Shown here in pieces: positions 1 to 6,843 of a stretch of 64,000 nucleotides of DNA. The DNA lies in NCBI RefSeq assembly GCF_003952265.1, contig NZ_CP034438.1, positions 1,240,001 through 1,304,000 of the forward strand, given 5' to 3'. This stretch comes from Flaviflexus salsibiostraticola (GTDB taxonomy: Bacteria; Actinomycetota; Actinomycetes; Actinomycetales; Actinomycetaceae). The notes below the pieces were generated by a model. It saw nothing but the letters and a program-made list of their open reading frames with translations. It was not told the origin of the DNA and did not search any database. The first letter of the stretch is position 1. Each line of letters begins with the position of its first letter. A program made the position numbers and the translations under genes.

Positions 1-841
1 CGTCACCCACAGCAAAGACATCCGTCTGCGAGGTGCGGCCGTGCTCGTCGACGACGATCGCTCCGCGCTCGGTGTCGATGCCGGACGAGTCGAGGAACGA
101 CGTCTCCGGCCGAACCCCGACCGACAGGACGATGAGGTCGGTGTCGATCTGCGTTCCGTCCGACAGAACGACGGTGTCGCTCTGCTCACCGACGAGGATC
201 CGCTCCGCGGCCACACCCTCGCGGGTCGTGATGCCGATGCGCCGCAACTCTTCACCGACCAGCCAGGCCTGCTCGGAGTCGAGCGGGGGAAGGACGTGAG
301 GGGCGAGTTCGACGATCGTCGTATCGACGCCCGCCATCGACAGCGCCTCCGCGGCCTCGAGTCCGATGAACCCGGCTCCGAGGACGACGGCGCGGCGGAT
401 GCCGCGCTCGACGAAGCCGCGCACCGCGAGCGCATCGTCGACCGTGCGCAGCGTGTGGAGACGCGTCGACTCCTCGAGGCCCTCGATATCAGGCCGGAGG
501 GCCTTCGCTCCTGGAGCGAGGACGAGCCTGTCGTACGAGAGGGTCTCCTCGACACCCTCGTGAAGGACGGTGACCTCGTGTGCACCCGCATCCACCCCGG
601 TCACGTTGTGACCGATGCGGACGTCGAGATTGAGAGAGGCGGCCAACGACTCAGGCGTCTGGACCAGCAGCTTCGAGCGGTCGGTGATCTCTCCCCCGAC
701 GTAGTAGGGCAGGCCGCAGTTCGCGAACGAGACATAGGGCCCACGTTCGAGCACGATGATCTCCGCGGTCTCATTGAGCCGACGTGCACGAGCAGCAAAG
801 CTCATGCCCCCGGCGACGCCACCGACAACAACAATTCTCAT
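1..841 (-). CDS. CoA-disulfide reductase-type FAD/NAD(P) oxidoreductase (3' end beyond window)
   Basis: The gene runs off the left edge, so only the first 280 residues are visible. They show an N-terminal dinucleotide fold (GGVAGG, residues 7-12), the signature SFANCGLPYYVGG with a single redox cysteine at residue 42, and a second nucleotide fold around GAGFIGLEAAE near residue 150. A lone cysteine in that setting is typical of CoA-disulfide reductases and related CoA-persulfide reductases, which use FAD and NAD(P)H. An AGGAGGG ribosome site lies just before the ATG. A palindrome in the promoter suggests control by a CsoR/CstR-family repressor, which would fit a role in sulfane-sulfur or thiol stress. 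A C-terminal rhodanese domain, seen in some relatives, cannot be checked here. Confidence 0.85.
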   Translation of the reverse strand, partial: MRIVVVGGVAGGMSFAARARRLNETAEIIVLERGPYVSFANCGLPYYVGGEITDRSKLLVQTPESLAASLNLDVRIGHNVTGVDAGAHEVTVLHEGVEETLSYDRLVLAPGAKALRPDIEGLEESTRLHTLRTVDDALAVRGFVERGIRRAVVLGAGFIGLEAAEALSMAGVDTTIVELAPHVLPPLDSEQAWLVGEELRRIGITTREGVAAERILVGEQSDTVVLSDGTQIDTDLIVLSVGVRPETSFLDSSGIDTERGAIVVDEHGRTSQTDVFAVGD

Positions 842-884
842 TAAGCCCTCCTCAGGAGCGCGCTCACCGCGCTTCACTGAGTTT

Positions 885-913
885 AGGATACCCATGGGGG
901 TATTTATGGTCAA
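885..913 (-). promoter_or_regulatory. Promoter with CsoR/CstR-like operator
   Basis: Read leftward there is a -35 box TTGACC (908-913), a 17-base spacer and a -10 box TATCCT (885-890). The palindrome ATACCC-ATGG-GGGTAT (888-903) covers the spacer and overlaps the -10 box, where a bound repressor would block polymerase. C- and G-runs bounded by ATA/TAT are typical of CsoR/CstR-family operators, and CstR controls CoA-disulfide reductase genes in other bacteria. The regulator itself is not in this window. Confidence 0.6.
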
Positions 914-967
914 TCAAAGCCAGGCCTGCCGGCCATGAATGCAGTCACAGGCGCTCGTCGCGGCAGT

Positions 968-1765
968 TCAGATCTTTCCGGCCTCCGTGCGCTTCTCGAC
1001 CTGGAACTGGTCCTCCGCGCGGCCGCGGGCCCAATAGCCGGAGATCGAGAGACGCTCCCGAGGGATCTCGAGCTCTTTGAACGCCCGGCGAAGCTCCTTG
1101 ACCGCCTCCCGCTCGCCGTGCGCGAAGACGGAGACGTCGCCCCGCTCCGCAAGGTCGAGGCTGCGCACTCGATCGGCGAGCGCTGCGGGACTGTACTCGG
1201 CCGGGCCGCGTACGAGCCACTCGACGGTCATCCCCGCGGGCGCCGGCAATGGGAGGGGATGGTCGCTGACCTCGACGAGGACGGCGCCCACAGCATCTTC
1301 CGGCAGCCGCTCGAGTCCGGCGGCGATGGCGGGGACTGCCGATTCGTCGCCGACGAACAGGTGGAACTCAGCATCATCCCTCGGCGACCACGCGCCGCCC
1401 GGCCCCATGAATTGGACGAGGTCTCCCGGCTCGGCGGCCCGCGCCCACGGCGCGGCGATCCCCGCGTCGCCGTGGATGACGAAATCGACCGAGATCGACT
1501 CAGGGTCGACGGTGCGGACGGTGTACGTGCGGGTCTTCGGCCACCTGTCCCTCGTCTCGGTGGCCCGGATGTGGGAGACATCGACCGGCTCGGGGTAGGG
1601 CCGACCCTCCGGGTCGAAGACGAGCTTGATGTAGGAGTCCGCATGCCCCGCGTCGACGAAAGCGCCGAAGTTCGGCCCGCCGAGCACGAGTCGAAGCATG
1701 TGCGGCGTCAGCCGCTCGCTGCGAAGGACGGTGAGGTGCGTCGTGGGGCGGTGGGGGCGGGTCAT
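968..1765 (-). CDS. Siderophore-interacting protein (SIP/ViuB family ferric reductase)
   Basis: This 265-residue protein matches the SIP/ViuB family in length and layout. An N-terminal FAD-binding barrel carries RTYTVR near residue 80, and a C-terminal NAD(P)H domain ends the protein. Such enzymes reduce ferric siderophores in the cytoplasm to release iron. It is the last gene of the uptake operon, about 50 bases after the ATPase gene and on the same strand, so the context supports the role. An ATG start at 1765 lies shortly after a purine-rich stretch. Regulation is probably shared with the operon through the iron box at 5795. The electron donor (NADH or NADPH) cannot be told from sequence. 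Confidence 0.9.
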   Translation of the reverse strand: MTRPHRPTTHLTVLRSERLTPHMLRLVLGGPNFGAFVDAGHADSYIKLVFDPEGRPYPEPVDVSHIRATETRDRWPKTRTYTVRTVDPESISVDFVIHGDAGIAAPWARAAEPGDLVQFMGPGGAWSPRDDAEFHLFVGDESAVPAIAAGLERLPEDAVGAVLVEVSDHPLPLPAPAGMTVEWLVRGPAEYSPAALADRVRSLDLAERGDVSVFAHGEREAVKELRRAFKELEIPRERLSISGYWARGRAEDQFQVEKRTEAGKI

Positions 1766-1816
1766 TCTTCTCCAGTCGACTGAATGCCGGGGCGCGGGTT
1801 CTCTCGGCGGTCGGGT

Positions 1817-2572
1817 CTAGTAGTAGGAGGCCATGAGGCCGTCGTCCGTCTGGAGGATCTTCACATCCGTGTGGAACACACGGGAGAGGACCTCTTCCGT
1901 CATGATGTCCTCGGCCCGTCCGAACTCGGTCACCTTCCCGTCGTTCATCGTCACGATGTGGTCGGCGTAGCGGGCGGCGAAGTTGATGTCGTGGATGACG
2001 ATGACGATCGTCCGGCCGAGCTCGTCGGCGGCCCGCCGAAGCTGCTTCATCATCTGGACGGAGTGCTGCATGTCGAGGTTGTTGAGCGGCTCGTCGAGCA
2101 GGACGAACTCCGTGTTCTGGGCGAGCACCATCGCGACGTAGGCGCGCTGGCGCTGACCTCCCGAGAGCTGATCGAGATACCGGTGCTCGAGGTCCGTGAG
2201 ATTGAGGAAGTCGATGGCCTCGGTGATGTAGTACTCGTCCTCGTCGGTCAGCCTTCCCTGCGAGTACGGGTAGCGGCCGAAGCCGACGAGCTGGCGCACC
2301 GTGAGGCGGGTGATGAAGTGGTTCTCCTGGCGCAGGATCGACAGGGTCCGTGCGATCGCCTTCGAGGACGCCTTCCGCACATCCTGCCCGGCGACCTCGA
2401 TCGTACCCGCGTCGATGTCGAGCAGCCGACCGATCATCGTGAGAATCGTCGACTTCCCAGCACCGTTCGGGCCGACGAGGGCGGTGATGCCGCCCTGGGG
2501 AATGTCGAGTGTGACGGGACCGATCTGGACGTCGTCCGAATAGACCTTGGTGACGTTGCGAAGCCTGATCAC
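1817..2572 (-). CDS. Iron-siderophore ABC transporter, ATP-binding protein
   Basis: This cytoplasmic ATPase powers ferric-siderophore import. It has Walker A GPNGAGKS (residues 34-41), the ABC signature LSGGQRQR, Walker B FVLLDEP and a switch histidine in VIVIHDINF. Its 251 residues are the normal length for a FepC/FecE-type subunit. The start is the GTG at 2572, whose GTGA overlaps the stop of the upstream permease, implying translational coupling. A longer in-frame extension into the permease gene is possible but would lie in the wrong frame of a well-conserved gene. It pairs with the two FecCD-type permeases upstream. Confidence 0.95.
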   Translation of the reverse strand: MIRLRNVTKVYSDDVQIGPVTLDIPQGGITALVGPNGAGKSTILTMIGRLLDIDAGTIEVAGQDVRKASSKAIARTLSILRQENHFITRLTVRQLVGFGRYPYSQGRLTDEDEYYITEAIDFLNLTDLEHRYLDQLSGGQRQRAYVAMVLAQNTEFVLLDEPLNNLDMQHSVQMMKQLRRAADELGRTIVIVIHDINFAARYADHIVTMNDGKVTEFGRAEDIMTEEVLSRVFHTDVKILQTDDGLMASYY

Positions 2573-3693
2573 AGGCGCCCCTTTCTCATGATGACGACGA
2601 GGAAGACGAGACCGCCGATGAGCTCGATGATGACGGTGACCGCTCCCCCGGCGTAGAAGAAGTTGCGGAGGATGAAGTACGCCCCGCTGAGGACGACGAA
2701 GCCGAGAAGGAACGCGACCGGGTAGATGAGGCGGTGGTCGTAGGTGTCCGTCAGCGAGTAGGCGAGGGTCGCGATGAGGAAGCCGAGGAACGTCATGGGC
2801 CCGACGAGAGAGGTCGTCATCGCCATGAGGATCGAGACGAGCAGAAGGATGATCATCGTCTCGCGGCGATGGTTCATGCCGAGGTTCGAGCACACATCCC
2901 TGCCGAGTGCGAGGACATTGAGACGCCGGGCACGGAACCATAGGATCGTCGACACGACGATGACGGTCGGAATGACGAGCGGAAGGTTATCCGTATCCGC
3001 ATTCGAGAGGTTGCCGAAGAGGCGTGCCGTCAGCACGTCGAACTCGTTCGGGTCGAGGAGGCGCTGCATGAAGGTGGAGAGGGCGCCGAGCCCGCCGCCG
3101 ATGACGACACCGACGAGGAGCATGATGTGCATGTTCCCGAACCTGCCGGACAGGAGCCACCCGTAGAGCGCCCCCGCGAACCCGACCATGAGGAGGACCT
3201 GGAGGACGAACTGGCCGGTCCCCGCCACCATCGTCACCCCGGCCGCACCGAAGACGAAGACGACCGCAGTCTGGATCGCGATGTAGAGGGACTCGAAGCC
3301 CATGATCGACGGGGTGATGATCCGATTGGCGGTGACGGTCTGGAAGCTGACGGTCGCAAAGGCCTGGCAGGCCGCGACGACAACCATGACGATGAGGGAG
3401 TCCGCCCTCATCGACACGATCCGCCAATACCCCTCAGAACCGAACGGCATCCCGTTGTCGTACGTGAGCACCGCGAAGGCGAGAGCGAGTGCCATGACAG
3501 TAAGAGCGGAGACGATCGCGACGTAGCGGACCCTCTGCCGCTTGGTGACGATGGGGCCCGAGCACCCGGACCTGGCGCACCGTTTCGGGTTCGCCCGGCA
3601 CGACTGGCATGCGAGCGGCGCAGGTGACGTGTCGGCCCGATGGACCTCGCACGCCTGCTCGATGATGATTCTCTCCTGGACCGCTTCAGCCAC
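2569..3693 (-). CDS. Iron-siderophore ABC transporter permease (FecCD family) with Cys-rich N-terminus
   Basis: This membrane subunit belongs to the FecCD/BtuC family of ferric-siderophore permeases, with about nine hydrophobic segments beginning near residue 55. Before the first membrane segment it has an unusual extension of about 50 residues with cysteines at 15, 29, 32, 39 and 44, including CQSC. Relatives usually start close to the first membrane helix. No ATG, GTG or TTG codon occurs in frame between 3693 and that helix, so the extension seems real. Its spacing (C-x2-C-x6-C-x4-C) could bind a metal or iron-sulfur cluster, which is inference. The GTG start overlaps the end of the other permease gene by eight bases. 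Confidence 0.92.
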   Translation of the reverse strand: MAEAVQERIIIEQACEVHRADTSPAPLACQSCRANPKRCARSGCSGPIVTKRQRVRYVAIVSALTVMALALAFAVLTYDNGMPFGSEGYWRIVSMRADSLIVMVVVAACQAFATVSFQTVTANRIITPSIMGFESLYIAIQTAVVFVFGAAGVTMVAGTGQFVLQVLLMVGFAGALYGWLLSGRFGNMHIMLLVGVVIGGGLGALSTFMQRLLDPNEFDVLTARLFGNLSNADTDNLPLVIPTVIVVSTILWFRARRLNVLALGRDVCSNLGMNHRRETMIILLLVSILMAMTTSLVGPMTFLGFLIATLAYSLTDTYDHRLIYPVAFLLGFVVLSGAYFILRNFFYAGGAVTVIIELIGGLVFLVVIMRKGRL

Positions 3694-4672
3694 GACGCTG
3701 CCTCACAAGTAGGAACACAAAGACAATGGCGCCGAGGACGCCGAGGATGAGAGAGACCGGCACTTCGAACGGCATGATGATGGTCCGGCCGATGATGTCG
3801 GAGACGGTGACGACCCAGATGCCGACGAGCGCGACCCACGGCAGATTTGTCCGCAGGTTGTCGCCCCGGAAGAGCGAGACGACGTTCGGCACGATGAGGC
3901 CGAGGAACGGCAGCGCTCCGATGACGACGGTGACGACTCCGGTCACCGCCGCGACGATGCTGATCCCGGTGAAGATGATGGCGCCGTAGTTGAGGCCCAC
4001 GTTCGTGGCGACGTCCTTGCCGAGGCCTGCGACGGTGAAGCGATCGGCGATGAGGAACACGATGATGAGCAGGACGATGACGATCCACAGGAGCTCGTAG
4101 CGTCCCCGCACGACCGTGGTGAACGAGCCCGCGAACCAGATTCCGAGGTTCTGGAGCATGTCCGTCTGCAGGGCGAGGAACGTGGAGAATGCACCGACGA
4201 CCGCGCCGAGCATGATGCCGACGATCGGGACGATGAGGGATGACTTGAGCGTGACCCGCCTCAGGAACATGAAGAAGACGATGGTTCCGACGAACGCGAA
4301 GATGATCGCCCCGATCATCCTCACGAGGATGGGTGACCCCGGGAAGAGGATCATGGTCGTCAAAAGGCCAAGACCGGCCCATTCAGTCGTTCCCGTCGTC
4401 GACGGCTCGACGAACCTGTTCTGCGTCATCAGCTGCATGACCAGGCCCGCGATCGACATTGCCGCACCGGCGAGAACGAGGGCGATCGTCCTCGGCACGC
4501 GGGTGATGAAGAACATCTCCGCCCCGCCCTCGGCCGAGATGTCATAGACCCCGACGAAGAGCGAGGCGGTGACGAGCCCGATCGTCAGGATGATGCCGAT
4601 GGCGAGCGCCCGCTTCGGCGCCGCCGAACGGCCGCGGATGCCGCTCCGCGTCTTCACATCAGTCACTGTCAC
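3686..4672 (-). CDS. Iron-siderophore ABC transporter permease (FecCD family)
   Basis: This 328-residue integral membrane protein is the partner permease of the siderophore importer. It begins with a short basic cytoplasmic tail followed by a hydrophobic helix from about residue 22. It shows the FecCD features PRTIALVLAGAAMSIAG near residue 60 and GLIVPNVVSLFRGDN in the coupling region that docks on the ATPase. The GTG start at 4672 lies about 50 bases after the binding-protein gene. Two different permeases in tandem are normal for heterodimeric siderophore channels. It should be co-transcribed with the binding protein from the iron-box promoter. Confidence 0.94.
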   Translation of the reverse strand: MTVTDVKTRSGIRGRSAAPKRALAIGIILTIGLVTASLFVGVYDISAEGGAEMFFITRVPRTIALVLAGAAMSIAGLVMQLMTQNRFVEPSTTGTTEWAGLGLLTTMILFPGSPILVRMIGAIIFAFVGTIVFFMFLRRVTLKSSLIVPIVGIMLGAVVGAFSTFLALQTDMLQNLGIWFAGSFTTVVRGRYELLWIVIVLLIIVFLIADRFTVAGLGKDVATNVGLNYGAIIFTGISIVAAVTGVVTVVIGALPFLGLIVPNVVSLFRGDNLRTNLPWVALVGIWVVTVSDIIGRTIIMPFEVPVSLILGVLGAIVFVFLLVRQRRG

Positions 4673-4725
4673 GGTGTCACTCTTTCAACGAGGGGCTGGA
4701 CGGCCAATGCCGCCCAGCCCTCACA

Positions 4726-5748
4726 TCACTTCGCCTCGAACGCGTCTGCCATCTGATTGAACAGCTCGGTGTAGTGCTGGATATCCTCTGCCACATAGAA
4801 GGTCGGGTCGAGGTAGATGATGTTCCCCTCCTGCACTGCCGTCACGCCTGCCAGCGCCTCCGACTCGGCGATGAGCTCGCGCGCGCTTGCGGCGCCCTCA
4901 GTGCCGGCACCCGCATCACGGTCGAGCACAAGGATCCAGTCCGGATTTGCGTCCGCGATCGCCTCGACCGAGATGTCATCGCCCTGGTGATTGGATGAGC
5001 CGTCGCGGTCGAGGGCCGGAGTGAGCCCGAGGACGTCGAAGATCGGCCCGATCGTCCGGCCCGTCGACGGCGCAACATAGTTGATCGACCCGCCCGTGGT
5101 CATGAGACCGACGACGGTCTGGTCGGATTCGTAGGCAGCGGCGGCGCGATCGATGGACTCGTCGAAGTCGGCGATCAGCTGGTCGGCATCATCCTGCCTG
5201 CCGAAGATGTCTCCGAGCAGTGCGGTGAGCTCGCGCAGTCCGTCGTCGATCACGACATTCGCGATGTCGATCTCCGTGCTGACGAACGCCGTATCCCCCA
5301 CGAGGTCGCGGATCTGCTCCTCGTACTGGGCGAAGCGCTGACCGTTGAGGATGAGGTCGGGTTCGGTGGTGATGAACGCTTCCATGTTCGGCTCGCGGTG
5401 ATTGCCGAGGTTCTCGATCTCATCGCTCTCGGTGTAGACGGCCAGCGACTCATCCGCGACCGGCATGAGGTCGATCGGCGCGGCCGACAGCTCGATGCCC
5501 CAGTCGGCGAGCGTGCCGAACGTGCGATTGTCCGTCGCAATGATCGACTGCGGATCGGCGGGAAGTTCGACCGTGTTGCCGGCCATGTCCGTCACCTGCG
5601 ACTCAGAGGTCGTCTCCTGCGATTCCTGTCCACCGCCTGCGTTGCCGCCCGCGGTCGTGTCGGCATCATCGCCGCAGGCCGAGAGCGTCAACGCCGCGGC
5701 GGCTGCCACGGCGATGAGGCCGAGATGGGATCGAGAACGAATGATCAT
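4726..5748 (-). CDS. Iron-siderophore substrate-binding lipoprotein
   Basis: This extracellular binding protein captures the ferric siderophore and delivers it to the permeases. It has a lipoprotein signal peptide with lipobox LSAC and lipidated Cys25, a Ser/Thr/Glu-rich linker, and then a FepB/FhuD-type periplasmic-binding fold (residues 50-340). It is the first gene of the uptake operon. The ATG at 5748 is about 45 bases downstream of a DtxR/IdeR iron box, so the operon should be repressed when iron is plentiful. The siderophore type cannot be inferred, and no siderophore synthesis genes are in the window. Confidence 0.94.
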   Translation of the reverse strand: MIIRSRSHLGLIAVAAAAALTLSACGDDADTTAGGNAGGGQESQETTSESQVTDMAGNTVELPADPQSIIATDNRTFGTLADWGIELSAAPIDLMPVADESLAVYTESDEIENLGNHREPNMEAFITTEPDLILNGQRFAQYEEQIRDLVGDTAFVSTEIDIANVVIDDGLRELTALLGDIFGRQDDADQLIADFDESIDRAAAAYESDQTVVGLMTTGGSINYVAPSTGRTIGPIFDVLGLTPALDRDGSSNHQGDDISVEAIADANPDWILVLDRDAGAGTEGAASARELIAESEALAGVTAVQEGNIIYLDPTFYVAEDIQHYTELFNQMADAFEAK

Positions 5749-5794
5749 CCGTGCATCTTTCTCTGAAAGAACTCATGGAACGGGCTCCCCGTTC

Positions 5795-5813
5795 GTAGGT
5801 AAGGCTAACCTAA
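5795..5813. promoter_or_regulatory. DtxR/IdeR iron box
   Basis: GTAGGTAAGGCTAACCTAA matches the 19-base DtxR/IdeR consensus at 17 positions, differing only at positions 1 and 7. It sits about 45 bases upstream of the siderophore-binding lipoprotein gene, which reads leftward. An iron-loaded repressor bound here would shut off the uptake operon. The remaining bases to the sortase gene (5814-5956) hold a small imperfect stem at 5894-5908 and the repeat at 5853. Confidence 0.9.
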
Positions 5814-5852
5814 TTCATTTAAGAAACAACAGATGTTCGTAATTCACTTTTC

Positions 5853-5866
5853 GTTGACATATCAAC
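5853..5866. promoter_or_regulatory. Short inverted repeat GTTGA-CATA-TCAAC
   Basis: A perfect five-base inverted repeat with a four-base centre lies about 105 bases upstream of the siderophore-binding protein gene in AT-rich DNA. It could be a second operator for the iron operon. It could also be chance, since the arms are short. Confidence 0.25.
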
Positions 5867-5956
5867 GTAGTCCTTTGGTCCTAACGAATAAACCCTGGTA
5901 AATCCAGGAATGTCGAGTGGTCATCGCGGCGCGGTCGTTCTTCTCCATGATTTATT

Positions 5957-6808
5957 TCACCCCTGCGGATGCTGAGAAAGGCCCGCGTCCGTCCGGCTCA
6001 CGTGGCGCCGACCGCCGCGAGTCACAATGAGCGCAGCAGCGCCACCCCCGACCGCAAGCACGACCAGCCACGATGGAAAGGGCATCTCGAACGGCTCCGG
6101 GTCCCTCTCCACAGGAGGGTCGGTGCGCTCACCGCGGACGAGGATCCTGTGACTGTTAACGCCGACCGGCGTGCAGGTGAAGAGCGTGACGATATCCCTA
6201 CCCGGCACAACCGCGAGCGCGTCGCCGTCGTTCGGGTCATGGACGCCGACGCCCGTGACCCTGTACCAGCGGCGCTCGCCGAGCATCTCGATCCAGAAAG
6301 TGTCACCCACCTCCGCGTCGTGCAGGTCGGTGAATAGTCGCGCCCCCGGGAGACCCGAGTGGGCGGTGAGAACCGCGTGGGTGGAGGGCCCGCCGATCGG
6401 GAGCGCAGTCCCGGGAAGGTGCCCGGCGCCCTTGGCGAGGACATCATCGCCGGTGCCGCGGTAGATGGGCAGATCAATGCCGACGTGGCCGTATTTGACC
6501 CGCCCAACGGCGTCCGAACCATCGACCGAGAGGAAGTCGGCGTAAACACCGCTCATGCCACCGCCCTCAAAGGGATCATCAATAGCCTCGATCCCGCCGT
6601 CGGCGTTGAAGGCCCGCGCCTGCGTGAGAGCATCGCCTCCGACCTGCGGGGCGGAGGCGATGTAGTTCGCGATCTCGGCGCCGTGGCTCCGCCGTGCCGC
6701 CCAATCCGCGGCGTTCGGGTACACGAGCACGGCGAGCCCAAGCATGATGAGAAGCCACGCCGCGGCTCGCCCCACGGTCCCGCTCACCTGTCTGCGATCG
6801 TCTTCCAT
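5957..6808 (-). CDS. Class C (pilin-polymerising) sortase
   Basis: This membrane transpeptidase joins pilin subunits by isopeptide bonds. From the ATG at 6808 it has 283 residues: an N-terminal membrane helix (about 14-30), a lid motif DPF (78-80), catalytic His150 in LTAHSG, Cys212 in TLFTCTP and Arg221 in HRILVRG, then a C-terminal membrane helix (247-263) and a basic tail. The lid and second helix are class C hallmarks. An alternative ATG at 6844 overlaps the pilin stop as TGATG and would add 12 residues. Neither start has a clear ribosome site, so translation may be coupled to the pilin. The upstream pilin gene is the obvious substrate. Confidence 0.93.
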   Translation of the reverse strand: MEDDRRQVSGTVGRAAAWLLIMLGLAVLVYPNAADWAARRSHGAEIANYIASAPQVGGDALTQARAFNADGGIEAIDDPFEGGGMSGVYADFLSVDGSDAVGRVKYGHVGIDLPIYRGTGDDVLAKGAGHLPGTALPIGGPSTHAVLTAHSGLPGARLFTDLHDAEVGDTFWIEMLGERRWYRVTGVGVHDPNDGDALAVVPGRDIVTLFTCTPVGVNSHRILVRGERTDPPVERDPEPFEMPFPSWLVVLAVGGGAAALIVTRGGRRHVSRTDAGLSQHPQG

Positions 6809-6814
6809 AGTGCT

Positions 6815-6838
6815 GGGTGCGGCCCGAGGGCCGCACCC
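6815..6838 (-). terminator. Hairpin between pilin and sortase genes
   Basis: GGGTGCGGCC and GGCCGCACCC form a ten-base-pair stem with a four-base loop. It lies just after the pilin stop codon and ends six bases before the sortase ATG at 6808. There is no U-tract. It may be a partial terminator lowering sortase relative to pilin, or it may mask the sortase start. Confidence 0.5.
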
Positions 6839-6843
6839 CGTCA

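Noticed and set aside
41..844. Plus-strand open frame at the left edge
   Set aside because: The opposite strand encodes a clear flavoprotein with conserved motifs, so this is a shadow.
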